Assembly: GCA_035943095.1 (NCBI GenBank)
Contig: DASZCN010000092.1
Span: 1-64,000, forward strand
Origin: AG41 sp035943095
GTDB taxonomy: Bacteria; Gemmatimonadota; Gemmatimonadetes; Gemmatimonadales; GWC2-71-9
DNA length: 64,000 bases
Direction of reading: 5' to 3'
Positions 9,164 to 17,056 of the stretch are shown here, in pieces. The position numbers and the translations under genes were made by a program. The stretch's first letter is position 1; every line of letters begins with the position of its first letter. The notes under the pieces are model-generated. The model ran no database searches. It saw only the letters and a list, made by a program, of their open reading frames with translations, and was not told the DNA's origin.

Positions 9164-10267
9164 ATGGCACCTCGCAGCATCGTCTCTTTTCTCACTCACG
9201 AAACGCCGGATGGCGGCGCGGCAACCCTCGCCCAGGCCCTGGACGCCCGGGTGCGCGAGGGAACACTCATCGAGAAGCGGGCCGACGGCGCGGTGCGCTG
9301 CTTCGCCTGCGGCCATCGTTGCCTCGTAAAGCCCGGTCGCCGCGGGATCTGCAAGGTACGCTTCAATAAGGACGGGACGCTCTATGTCCCGGCCGGATAC
9401 GTCGCCGCGCTGCAGTGCGATCCCACCGAGAAAAAACCGTTCTTCCACGCATTGCCCGGCTCGGACACCCTCACGTTCGGCATGCTGGGATGTGACTTTC
9501 ACTGCGGCTACTGCCAGAACTGGCTCACGAGCCAGGCGCTGCGCGATGACGCCGCGGGCGTCCTCCCGACCGACGTGACGCCGGACGGCCTCGTGCGCCT
9601 CGCGCTGCGCCAGGGCGCCCGGCTGGTGGGCTCGTCGTACAACGAGCCCTTGATCACCGCCGAGTGGGCGGTCGAAGTGTTCAAGGTGGCCCGGGCGCAG
9701 GGGTTGAAGACCGCGTTCATCTCCAACGGGAACGCAACCCCGGAGGTGCTCGACTTCATCCGCCCGTGGACCGATTGCTACAAGATCGACTTCAAGGCGA
9801 TGGACGATCGACGCTATCGCGAGCTCGGCGGGGTGTTGCAGCACGTCCTCGACGCCATCCGCATGGTGTACGAGCGCGGATTCTGGCTCGAGCTCGTGAC
9901 CCTCGTGGTCCCGGGGTTCAACGACGACGACTCCCAGCTGCGCCGCGCCGCCGACTACGTGGCGTCGGTGAGCCCCGAGATCCCTTGGCACGTCACCGCG
10001 TTCCACAAGGATTACCGGATGACCGATCCCGACGACACTTCGGCCGAGACGTTGCTTCGCGCCTGCGAGATCGGGGCGGCGGCTGGCCTCAAGTTCATCT
10101 ATGCCGGCAACCTCCCCGGTCGGGTGGACCGGTGGGAGCATACGTGGTGCCCCGACTGCGGGGAGCTCTTGATCGAGCGTTACGGCTATACGATTCGGCA
10201 GCAGCGGATCGGTAGCGATGGCCGCTGCACCGCGTGCGACCGGCGGATCCCTGGCGTATGGTGCTGA
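9164..10267 (+). CDS. amrS: AmmeMemoRadiSam-system radical SAM enzyme
   Basis: 367 residues. A radical SAM CxxxCxxC motif (Cys110, Cys114, Cys117 in 'CDFHCGYCQN') binds the 4Fe-4S cluster. An N-terminal Cys-rich segment ('CFACGHRC...GICKVR') and a C-terminal zinc-ribbon-like segment ('WCPDCG...CTACDRR') flank the barrel, as in the AmrS family related to pyruvate-formate-lyase activases. The reaction is not established for the family. Its usual partners AMMECR1 and Memo are not in this window. It overlaps the next gene by 10 bases, which suggests an operon running to 12132. Confidence 0.88.
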   Translation: MAPRSIVSFLTHETPDGGAATLAQALDARVREGTLIEKRADGAVRCFACGHRCLVKPGRRGICKVRFNKDGTLYVPAGYVAALQCDPTEKKPFFHALPGSDTLTFGMLGCDFHCGYCQNWLTSQALRDDAAGVLPTDVTPDGLVRLALRQGARLVGSSYNEPLITAEWAVEVFKVARAQGLKTAFISNGNATPEVLDFIRPWTDCYKIDFKAMDDRRYRELGGVLQHVLDAIRMVYERGFWLELVTLVVPGFNDDDSQLRRAADYVASVSPEIPWHVTAFHKDYRMTDPDDTSAETLLRACEIGAAAGLKFIYAGNLPGRVDRWEHTWCPDCGELLIERYGYTIRQQRIGSDGRCTACDRRIPGVWC

Positions 10268-11430
10268 CGGCGCTGCTCGTCCTACTGCAGGCGGGGTCGG
10301 CGCCGCCCAGGGGGACGGGGGCGGGGGCCGCATTTGGCGCTGCGACATTCGACGGCCTTGTTCAAGAGGGCATCCGTGCCGGCGCCTATCCCGGAGCGGT
10401 GCTGATCGTCGGTCGGCGCGACACGCTCCTCTTCGCCAAAGGCTACGGGCATCTCACGTGGGCCGCCACGAGCCCGGCGGCCGATCCGGAGAGCACGCTC
10501 TACGATCTGGCATCGCTCACGAAGGTGATCGCGACGACGACCGCGCTGATGCTCCTCGTGGAGCGGCGGCAGGTGCGCCTCGATGCCCCGGTCGCGACGT
10601 ACGTCCGCGCGTTTAACGCCGCAGGCACATCGACCATCACCGTGCGCCAGCTGTTGACGCACACATCGGGGCTCCGTGCCGATATCCCGGACGCCGAGCT
10701 CAAGGCGATCCGCGACAGCGCGACTCTCATGGCGCGCGTCATGCGCGAGACGCCGCGCGTCGCGCCTGGCTCCCGGGTGACCTACAGCGACCTGAATGCC
10801 ATCCTGCTCGGTGAGGTCGTGCGGCACGTAACCGGGGAGCCGCTGGATCGTTTCGCCGCCCGTGAAATCTTCGAGCCTCTGGGGCTCCGCGGGACCATGT
10901 TCCGGCCCCCGGCACGCCTACGACCTCGGATCGCGCCGACCGGGGTGTGGCACGGGCGTTCGATCGCGGGCGTCGTGAACGACGGCAGTGCCTTCAAGCT
11001 GGGGGGCGTGTCGGGTAACGCGGGCCTGTTCGCGCCGGCGATAGATATCGCACGGTTCGCGCAGTTCGTGATGCGCGGCGGGACGCGTCCCCCTCCGGAT
11101 GGCGGGCCGCTGGTCCGCGCGGAGACGATGAAGTTGTTCACCGCGAAGGCGACCGACTTCGGGCCCCACAGTGAAGCCCGGGCGCTTGGCTGGCAGGCGG
11201 TACCGACCGGAGAGAGCGTGTCCAGTGCGGGCACGCTGTTCGGCCCGCACAGCTATGGGCACACGGGCTGGACCGGGACCTCTCTGTGGATCGATCCCGA
11301 TCGCGACCTGTTCGTGGTGCTGCTCACCAATCGCGCGTACACGCCGCGCGCCCGGAAGCCGTTTACAGTCTTGAAGCAGGTTCGCGGCGCCGTCGCCGAT
11401 GCGGCGGCGAGGGCATCCGATGCGTCCTGA
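10258..11430 (+). CDS. Secreted serine hydrolase, beta-lactamase/class C family
   Basis: 390 residues from the ATG at 10258, which gives a signal peptide ('MVLTALLVLLQAG'); an earlier in-frame GTG at 10234 is less likely. The family's catalytic SxxK is present (Ser86-x-x-Lys89, 'SLTK'), with a YSD second motif (Tyr176) and a 'GHTGWTGTSLW' segment that supplies the third motif. Members are esterases, D-aminopeptidases or beta-lactamase-like penicillin-binding proteins, so the substrate is open. It overlaps amrS upstream and the DCC gene downstream. Confidence 0.88.
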   Translation: MVLTALLVLLQAGSAPPRGTGAGAAFGAATFDGLVQEGIRAGAYPGAVLIVGRRDTLLFAKGYGHLTWAATSPAADPESTLYDLASLTKVIATTTALMLLVERRQVRLDAPVATYVRAFNAAGTSTITVRQLLTHTSGLRADIPDAELKAIRDSATLMARVMRETPRVAPGSRVTYSDLNAILLGEVVRHVTGEPLDRFAAREIFEPLGLRGTMFRPPARLRPRIAPTGVWHGRSIAGVVNDGSAFKLGGVSGNAGLFAPAIDIARFAQFVMRGGTRPPPDGGPLVRAETMKLFTAKATDFGPHSEARALGWQAVPTGESVSSAGTLFGPHSYGHTGWTGTSLWIDPDRDLFVVLLTNRAYTPRARKPFTVLKQVRGAVADAAARASDAS

Positions 11431-11785
11431 CCGCCCCACCCTCATCTACGACGGCGAGTGCGGGTTTTGTCGGCAATGTGTCGACGCCGTACGCCGGTGG
11501 GACCGGGAACACCGCCTCGTGATGATCCCGTTTCAGGATCAAGCGCGCGTCGCGGCGTTTGGGATTCCGCTCCCCGCCCTCGCCGCCGCGATGCATCTCG
11601 TCCGTACGGACGGGCGGGTGTTCGCGGGCGCGGACGCGGCGCCGGAGATCCTCCGCCTGCTGCCGGGAAAGCGGTGGCTGGCGTGGGGGTTTCGCATTCC
11701 CGGGGTTCTGCCAATCGCGCGGCGGGTGTACGCCCGGGTGGCGCGCCAGCGACGCTGCCTGGTGCGCGGGTACGCGGCCAACTAG
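11420..11785 (+). CDS. DCC-family (DUF393) thiol-disulfide oxidoreductase-like protein
   Basis: 121 residues from the ATG at 11420, which overlaps the upstream stop by 11 bases. The N-terminal 'YDGECGFCRQCV' carries the CxxC pair after the D-G pair that defines the family, and the rest is the usual short alpha/beta body ('HLVRTDGRVFAGADA', 'ILRLLP'). Members are assumed to be thiol-disulfide exchange proteins, but substrates are mostly unknown. It may support the redox or metal-cluster chemistry of its neighbours. Confidence 0.85.
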   Translation: MRPDRPTLIYDGECGFCRQCVDAVRRWDREHRLVMIPFQDQARVAAFGIPLPALAAAMHLVRTDGRVFAGADAAPEILRLLPGKRWLAWGFRIPGVLPIARRVYARVARQRRCLVRGYAAN

Positions 11786-11820
11786 GTTCGCATGGCAAGG
11801 GCATGGGAGAGGAGTCGCCG

Positions 11821-12132
11821 ATGACGGCGCCTGTGGCGCTCAACGATGAATCGGTCCGCAATGCGCTCCGGCAGGTGAAGGATCCGGAGCTGGACATGAA
11901 CATCATCGATCTTGGGCTCGTCTACGACGTCGAGATCGTCGAGGGCGCGGTGCACGTGAACATGACGCTCACCTCGCCGGGCTGCCCGGCGGGCCCGATG
12001 ATCACGAACGACGCCTACCGGGTATTGCGAGGGCTCGAGGGCGTGAAGGACGTGGACATCGAGATTGTGTGGGAGCCCTATTGGACTCCCGAACGCATGG
12101 ACCCCAAGGTGCGCGCGTTGATGGGACTCTAG
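11821..12132 (+). CDS. DUF59 / MIP18-type metal-sulfur cluster assembly factor
   Basis: 103 residues. The start at 11821 is set by GGAGAGGAG 6-7 bases upstream. 'LKDPELDMNIIDLGLVYDV'-like N-terminus (here beginning 'QVKDPELDMNIIDLG'), 'VNMTLTSPGCPAGP' with the conserved Cys, and the C-terminal 'WEPYWTPERM' are typical of the SufT/PaaD-like family that helps mature Fe-S proteins. It sits in the operon with a radical SAM enzyme, which needs an Fe-S cluster, and is far from the suf operon at 26-31 kb. Its stop TAG overlaps the convergent rnd stop in a shared CTAG. Confidence 0.9.
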   Translation: MTAPVALNDESVRNALRQVKDPELDMNIIDLGLVYDVEIVEGAVHVNMTLTSPGCPAGPMITNDAYRVLRGLEGVKDVDIEIVWEPYWTPERMDPKVRALMGL

Positions 12133-13259
12133 GACAGCGCGCCGAGCAGCGCGTCGCCGAGCGCCTCGATCTGCCAGCGCCGGAGCTCGCCCCCGCGGAC
12201 GAGCCCGGCACGATCGTTTGGCAGGGGCTGCGTGCGCGCCACCGCTTCGAGCGTCGACCGCGCCGCGAGGATGCCCGGTTCGAGCCCGAGCTCCGCCGCG
12301 ACTCGGTTGCGGGCCGCCTTGAGCCGCTCCACACGGGCCTCGAGCGCGGGATCCCGTGGCTGGCGCGGAGCTCGTTCAACGCGCGGCAGCTCAGGCTCGG
12401 ACAGTTCGAGCGCCCGCCGCACCGCCCCGAGCAGGGCCGCGCCGTGCCGGCCGGCCAGAGAGTCGGGTAGCCCCGTGATGGCTTTCAGGTCCGCGGGCGC
12501 GCGCGGCAGGGCCCGGGCCACGGCGTGCAGCGCCTCGTTCCCGATGATGCGGAATGTGGCGCGGTCTTGCTCCGCCGCGACCGATTCGCGCCAGCGGTAC
12601 AGCTCTCGCAGGGCGGCCAGTTGACGCGCCGGCAAGACCTTGGCCCCCTTGATGCGCAGGTACGCGTCCCCCCCTCCTCCCTCCGGTGCGCCGGTCCAGC
12701 GCAGATCCTCGAGCCGCGTGAACTCTTCCTCCGCCCACCCGAGCCGGCCCAGCGCCGAGAGGCGCGCGCGCAGCGCCTCGCGCAGCGCGGGCAGATGCTC
12801 GGTGTCCGCGGCCGCGTACGCGAGCATGGCCGCCGGCAGGGGGCGGCGCGACCAATCGGCCTTCTGGTGCTCCTTGGCGAGTTTTACGCCCACGTACTTT
12901 TCGAGCAGCGCCGCCAGCCCGACCGCCGGCTCCCCGGCGAGCTGCGCCGCGATCCGGGTGTCGAACAGACGGCGCGCCCGGAAGCCGTAATCGCGATCGA
13001 GCGTACGCAGGTCGTAGTCGGCGTCGTGGAAGATCTTCTCCACAGCCGCGTTCGAGAGCAGCGCGCCCACCGGGGAAAGGTCGGTCAGCGCGAGCGGGTC
13101 GATGATCTCCGTACGGGATGGGCTGGCGAGCTGAATCAGGAAGATGCGGTCCCGATAGCGATGGAAGCTCGCGGCTTCCGTGTCCGCCGCGACGAGCGGC
13201 TCCCGTGACAGGGCGGCGATCGCGTCGGCCAGCGCCTGGGGCGTCCTGACGTAATTCAC
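12129..13259 (-). CDS. rnd: Ribonuclease D
   Basis: 376 residues from a GTG start that overlaps the preceding small gene's stop (GTGA). The DEDDy exonuclease core is complete: 'VAADTEAASF' (Asp and Glu), 'IFHDADYDL' (Asp) and 'YAAADTEHL' (Tyr and Asp). An HRDC-type helical domain follows from about residue 210. RNase D trims 3' ends of tRNA precursors and other stable RNAs. Frames extending farther upstream have no coding support. Confidence 0.92.
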   Translation of the reverse strand: MNYVRTPQALADAIAALSREPLVAADTEAASFHRYRDRIFLIQLASPSRTEIIDPLALTDLSPVGALLSNAAVEKIFHDADYDLRTLDRDYGFRARRLFDTRIAAQLAGEPAVGLAALLEKYVGVKLAKEHQKADWSRRPLPAAMLAYAAADTEHLPALREALRARLSALGRLGWAEEEFTRLEDLRWTGAPEGGGGDAYLRIKGAKVLPARQLAALRELYRWRESVAAEQDRATFRIIGNEALHAVARALPRAPADLKAITGLPDSLAGRHGAALLGAVRRALELSEPELPRVERAPRQPRDPALEARVERLKAARNRVAAELGLEPGILAARSTLEAVARTQPLPNDRAGLVRGGELRRWQIEALGDALLGALS

Positions 13260-13426
13260 TCTTCTTTGCCGAGTTCTTCCATGCCCGTGGCGATCTCCTC
13301 GAGCGCTTTGGCGAGCGTCTTGTAGAATTCGGGGTCCGCCGGCTGGGGCGCGCCGCCGAGCGGATCGCCGGCGCACTTGCGGGCGGCGCGTGCCGCGTGA
13401 CGGATGTAATCGGTAGCAACCCGCAT
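13256..13426 (-). CDS. Small hypothetical protein coupled to rnd
   Basis: A 56-residue ORF beginning 'MRVATDYIRHAARAARKC' and ending '...GMEELGKEE'. It is basic at the N-terminus and acidic and helical at the C-terminus. An ATG at 13426 is preceded by a GAGGA-type ribosome binding site about 7 bases upstream, and its TGA overlaps the GTG of rnd, so the two are probably translationally coupled. I do not recognise a family. Confidence 0.6.
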   Translation of the reverse strand: MRVATDYIRHAARAARKCAGDPLGGAPQPADPEFYKTLAKALEEIATGMEELGKEE

Positions 13427-13444
13427 CGTGTCCTCGTGATCGGG

Positions 13445-14431
13445 GTGTCGGTGTTAGATCCGGTCCAGCTGATCCAAAAGATACGCGCGGCGCTCGCGCC
13501 CCGGAGCCTGGGCGAGTGGCCCACACCGCTGGAGCGCGCACCAACGCTCGCCGCCACGGTAGGCCTCGTCGAGCTCTTCCTCAAGCGCGAGGATCGTTCG
13601 TCCGGGCGATACGGCGGCAATAAGGTGCGCGGGCTCGAGTTCCTGTTCGCCGATGCTGCCCCGGGCAGCGTGTTCGTCACCGTGGGTGGCACCGGCTCGA
13701 CCCATTGCCTTGCGACTGCCGTCCACGCGGCCAGGTTGGGGTGCCGCGCTGTCATCGCGCAATTTCCCCAGCCCGAGACGACGGTGAGCCGCGCGGTGGC
13801 AGCCGCCTGCGCCGCGCGGGCCGCACTCGTGGTACGCGCACGAGGCCGCGCGACCCTGCCCGTGGCGGTGCTCGAGGCTTGGCACCGCGCGCGCCGGTTC
13901 GGCCCGCGTCGGTGGATCGCCGGCGGGGGCGCCGAACCCCACGCCGTGGTCGGGCACCTGATCGCCGGCCTCGAGGTCGCGCAACAGATGGTCGAGCCAC
14001 CGGATGAGATCGTTCTGCCGCTCGGCACGGGTGGCACGGCGGCCGGCGTCGCGCTCGCGGTCGCGACCCTCCGGTGGCCGACGCGCGTCGTGGGCGTCCG
14101 CGTTGCCCCCGTACTCGCCGCGAATGGGTGGCGGACCCTGTGGCTGGCGTATGCCGGGCGGCGACTGCTCGCGCGCCGTGGAGTGGCGCTCCCCGCTCCG
14201 CCGCCCAGCTGCCCCGTGATCGTCGATGGGCTGGGCAGGGGCTACGGCTGGCCGACGAAGGAGGGCGAGGCGGCGCGCGGGCTTGCAGCCGGGCATGGCG
14301 TCACGCTCGATCCCACGTACGGCGCCAAGGCGTTCGCAGTTCTCTTGCGCCGTGCAACGGGGAACGTGCGACGGGTCGTCTTCTGGCATACGTTTGCGCT
14401 CCCCGAACTCCCGGACGAGCCTGCGGCGTGA
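13445..14431 (+). CDS. PLP-dependent enzyme, ACC deaminase / D-cysteine desulfhydrase-like
   Basis: About 328 residues of the tryptophan-synthase-beta fold (fold type II). The PLP lysine is in 'GRYGGNKVRGLEFL', matching the 'GGNKxRKLE' of D-cysteine desulfhydrase and ACC deaminase. A phosphate-binding 'LPLGTGGTAAG' loop is present. Likely reactions are beta-elimination or deamination of a small amino acid; the exact substrate cannot be read. The start is uncertain: GTG at 13445 or 13451 clears the divergent small gene, while GTG 13397 would overlap it. The stop overlaps the next start (GTGA). Confidence 0.82.
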   Translation: MSVLDPVQLIQKIRAALAPRSLGEWPTPLERAPTLAATVGLVELFLKREDRSSGRYGGNKVRGLEFLFADAAPGSVFVTVGGTGSTHCLATAVHAARLGCRAVIAQFPQPETTVSRAVAAACAARAALVVRARGRATLPVAVLEAWHRARRFGPRRWIAGGGAEPHAVVGHLIAGLEVAQQMVEPPDEIVLPLGTGGTAAGVALAVATLRWPTRVVGVRVAPVLAANGWRTLWLAYAGRRLLARRGVALPAPPPSCPVIVDGLGRGYGWPTKEGEAARGLAAGHGVTLDPTYGAKAFAVLLRRATGNVRRVVFWHTFALPELPDEPAA

Positions 14432-15657
14432 CGCCCTTTCCGCCCATCGAGGTCACGGTCTACGCGTACGATTGCGACGCGTTCGGCCACTTGAACCAGG
14501 CGGCGATGCTCACCCTGCTGGAGCGCGCGCGGTGGGATGCCTTGGCACTTGGTCCCGGGATGGACCTGTTCGACCGGAACGGCGTCTGGCCGGTCGTACG
14601 CAAGACCACCATCGAATACCACGCGCCTGCCTACGCGCGCGACGTGCTGCGTGTCGAGACTGTGGTCGCGAACCGCGGCACGACCAGCATGACGCTGCGT
14701 CACGCCATACGCCGCATCTCCGACGACGAGCACGTTGCCGATGCCGAGATCGTGTTCGTCTGCGTCGATCGACTCGGGCGCACGACGCCCGTGCCGGACG
14801 AGATCGCGCGCTATCTCGGCCCCCCTCCCCCTCGACCGGGGGGCGGACACCAGCCGCTCCGCGTGCCCGCGGGAGACGTGGAGCTCGCCGTGGACGTCCG
14901 CGGCGACGGCATGCCGGTGCTGTTCGTGCACGGCTTCCCGTTCGATCGGACAGTCTGGCGCCACCAGCTCGCGGCACTCTCCCGCGTCCGCCGCATCGCC
15001 CCTGACTTACGGGGCGTAGGTGGATCCGGCGCGCCCCCCCCGGTCGCCGCCGATGGCTACGCGCTGGCGCGATACGCGGATGACCTGGTGGCCGTGCTCG
15101 ACGCTCTGGGCGTGCGGGATGCCGTGCTTTGCGGGCTGTCCATGGGCGGGTACGTGACCTTCGAACTGCTGCGACGTCATCCAGAGCGGGTCAGGGCGTT
15201 GATCCTGGCCGATACGAAGACAGAGCCCGATTCGGCGGAAGGGAAACGAGATCGGGACGAGCTCGCCGGCATGGTCGAACGCCAGGGCGCCGACGCTCTG
15301 GTGGAGCACCTCTTGCCGCGACTCCTCGCCCCGGTGACTCTGACCACCCAGCCCGAGGTTGCCGAACAGGTGCGAGAGATGGCGCGGCGCTGGTCGGTGC
15401 CCGCGCTGGTCGGCGCCTTGCGGACGCTGCGAGACCGGCCCGACTCCGCCGAGACACTGCGTGCGGTGCGCGTGCCGACGCTCGTGCTAGTGGGGACGGA
15501 CGATGCGATCGCACCCCCCGCCCGCGCGCTCGCCATGGCGAAGCTCGTTCCCGGTGCCCAATGTCACGTGGTGCCAGCCGCCGGTCACCTCGCGCCGCTC
15601 GAGCAACCGCTCGCCACGAGCCGGCTGTTGGCCGACTTCCTGGGCTCGGTCTCCTGA
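14428..15657 (+). CDS. Fusion protein: hotdog thioesterase plus alpha/beta hydrolase
   Basis: 409 residues from a GTG overlapping the upstream stop. Residues 1-135 form a 4HBT hotdog domain with the catalytic-type Asp and 'GHLNQAAMLTLLERARW' motif, matching 'D-x-x-GHVNN...E-x-A-R'. A Pro-rich linker (~130-145) leads to an alpha/beta hydrolase: oxyanion 'HGFPFD', nucleophile Ser238 in 'GLSMGG', acid near Asp358/359 ('GTDDAIAPP') and His387 ('AAGHLAPLE'). Both domains look intact. Acyl-CoA or thioester hydrolysis followed by ester or lactone cleavage is a reasonable inference. The two parts are continuous in one frame without stops, so a frameshift artefact is unlikely. Confidence 0.88.
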   Translation: MTPFPPIEVTVYAYDCDAFGHLNQAAMLTLLERARWDALALGPGMDLFDRNGVWPVVRKTTIEYHAPAYARDVLRVETVVANRGTTSMTLRHAIRRISDDEHVADAEIVFVCVDRLGRTTPVPDEIARYLGPPPPRPGGGHQPLRVPAGDVELAVDVRGDGMPVLFVHGFPFDRTVWRHQLAALSRVRRIAPDLRGVGGSGAPPPVAADGYALARYADDLVAVLDALGVRDAVLCGLSMGGYVTFELLRRHPERVRALILADTKTEPDSAEGKRDRDELAGMVERQGADALVEHLLPRLLAPVTLTTQPEVAEQVREMARRWSVPALVGALRTLRDRPDSAETLRAVRVPTLVLVGTDDAIAPPARALAMAKLVPGAQCHVVPAAGHLAPLEQPLATSRLLADFLGSVS

Positions 15658-15666
15658 AAAACGAGA

Positions 15667-15686
15667 GCCCCGGGGAGACCCGGGGC
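15667..15686 (-). terminator. Hairpin terminator between convergent genes
   Basis: GCCCCGGG (15667-15674) pairs perfectly with CCCGGGGC (15679-15686) around a GAGA tetraloop. On the minus strand it is followed by a T-rich stretch ending in TTTTT, so it best serves the ferredoxin gene but may also stop plus-strand transcripts. Confidence 0.75.
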
Positions 15687-15691
15687 GTCCT

Positions 15692-15964
15692 TCACGATCC
15701 TTTGCGCTGTGGCTTGCCTGGTGGGGTGGCGCTCTGGAATACATCCCGGTTCTTGGCGATGAAGGACTTCCATTGCGGCGGAGTGTCTTCCTCCGGAAAG
15801 ATCGCCGTGACCGGGCACTCCGGCTCGCAGGCGCCGCAATCTATGCACTCGTCCGGGTGGATGTAGAGCTGATCCTCTCCCTCGTAGATGCAGTCCACCG
15901 GACACACATCCACACAGGAGCGGTCTTTCAGATTGATGCAGGGCTCGGCGATGATGTACGTCAT
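15692..15964 (-). CDS. fdxA: Seven-iron ferredoxin ([3Fe-4S][4Fe-4S])
   Basis: 90 residues. The cysteine pattern Cys9-x7-Cys17-x3-Cys21-x3-Cys25 and Cys40-x2-Cys43-x2-Cys46-x3-Cys50 matches Azotobacter FdI-type ferredoxins, in which Cys9, 17 and 50 hold the 3Fe cluster and Cys21, 40, 43 and 46 the 4Fe cluster. It is a small cytosolic electron carrier; possible clients here include the radical SAM enzyme, QueG and ThiC. There is no Shine-Dalgarno sequence before the ATG and the probable promoter lies only about 10 bases upstream, so the mRNA may be leaderless. Confidence 0.95.
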   Translation of the reverse strand: MTYIIAEPCINLKDRSCVDVCPVDCIYEGEDQLYIHPDECIDCGACEPECPVTAIFPEEDTPPQWKSFIAKNRDVFQSATPPGKPQRKGS

Positions 15965-15973
15965 GCAATCGCA

Positions 15974-16001
15974 AACATAAAATCGGTGCCACCTGAGTCA
16001 A
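15974..16001 (-). promoter_or_regulatory. Promoter of the ferredoxin gene
   Basis: On the minus strand TTGACT (16001-15996) and TATGTT (15979-15974) are separated by 16 bases. The expected transcription start falls within a few bases of the ATG at 15964, consistent with a leaderless message. Confidence 0.5.
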
Positions 16002-16026
16002 GTCCGGCACGGAACGTCACTTGACC

Positions 16027-17052
16027 TCAGAATGCCGCGCCGGGCACCGCGATCCTGGCGAGCGCCGCCAGCACGATCACGAGCGACGCGTACTCGAGCA
16101 GCACGGTTCGGTCGGACTTTTCGGGGGCGGAGGAGAACCCCGCGCTCGCAGCCGCCGCGAGCCCAATCAGGAGCAGAAGCCCCTCCCGGGTCGCGAGGTA
16201 CAGGGAAGCCGCGACCGCTGCGGCGAGCCATCGCTGCAGCCGTGTCAGCGCGCGGAAGCCACGGCCGCCGTCGAGCTGCCACACAGGGAGCAGGTTGAAG
16301 AGGTTCACCCATGCACCGAAATGTCCAATCGCTCCCCAGATGCCGCTCGAGGTCGCGAGGTAAACGGCATACGCCGCCAGCGACGCGCCCAAACCCCAGA
16401 GCGGCCCGGCGAGACCGACCCGCGCGTCCTCGCTCGGCGTCGCGGGATATTGTTTCAGACGAATGACGGCGCCAAGGCCGGGGATGAACATCGGTGCCGT
16501 GGCCTTGATCCCGTAACGCTGCAATGCCTGCACGTGCCCCATCTCGTGCACATAGATGGAAAGGACGATACCGATCGCGAACTTCCAACCCCATAGGGTC
16601 CAGTAGACGCCGGCCGAGAGGAGCATGCTGAACAGCGTCCCCGCCTTGGTCAGACCGAACAGCAGCAGCTTGGCCTTCGTGAGAAGGAACACGACTGCGA
16701 ACTTGAACTTTGCGAGCAGCGCGCCGAGCGCACCCAAACCAGCCGCACCTTTGCCCCCCCTCCACCGGGTGTCCGCCTTGGGGGCGGCCGGTTGGCTGTC
16801 GACGGTTCGGCTGAGGGCCACGACCCGAGCCGAAACCGTGTGATGCTGCGTCGAGTCCGTTGGGAGCAGATCGAGCGCTTCGCGCCAGGCGGCCAGAGCG
16901 GCGCTCGAGTCGCCCGCCTGCCCCGCACGTTCCGCGTCCGCGGCCAACCGCTTCAGCTCGTCGGCGTGGACCAGGCGCTGGCATGAGGGGCACGCGAGCA
17001 GCGCCGGCGCGACGTGGGTACCACACCGCGGGCAGACGAAGGCTGCCTGCAC
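16027..17052 (-). CDS. Site-2-protease-like M50 metallopeptidase with N-terminal zinc ribbon
   Basis: 341 residues. The N-terminus has a CPRC...CPSC zinc ribbon (residues ~7-24), then a helical segment and several membrane helices. The M50 zinc motif HEMGH (His169, Glu170, His173) lies in one helix and 'NLLPVWQLDGG' with Asp261 supplies the third ligand, as in intramembrane site-2 proteases. Such enzymes cut membrane-bound substrates, often to release regulators. It lies 4 bases after a second zinc-ribbon membrane protein, which is a candidate partner or substrate. No PDZ domain is visible. Confidence 0.88.
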   Translation of the reverse strand: MQAAFVCPRCGTHVAPALLACPSCQRLVHADELKRLAADAERAGQAGDSSAALAAWREALDLLPTDSTQHHTVSARVVALSRTVDSQPAAPKADTRWRGGKGAAGLGALGALLAKFKFAVVFLLTKAKLLLFGLTKAGTLFSMLLSAGVYWTLWGWKFAIGIVLSIYVHEMGHVQALQRYGIKATAPMFIPGLGAVIRLKQYPATPSEDARVGLAGPLWGLGASLAAYAVYLATSSGIWGAIGHFGAWVNLFNLLPVWQLDGGRGFRALTRLQRWLAAAVAASLYLATREGLLLLIGLAAAASAGFSSAPEKSDRTVLLEYASLVIVLAALARIAVPGAAF

Positions 17053-17056
17053 GGCG

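Noticed and set aside
8315..10348. A 677-codon minus-strand open frame
   Set aside because: It lies opposite the matrixin and AmrS genes, which have clear catalytic motifs; its composition is Arg/Gly/Ala-rich noise.
13426..13544. Upstream extension of the RNase D frame
   Set aside because: The frame stays open only because of GC content; a small gene with its own ribosome binding site occupies the region and ends on the rnd GTG.
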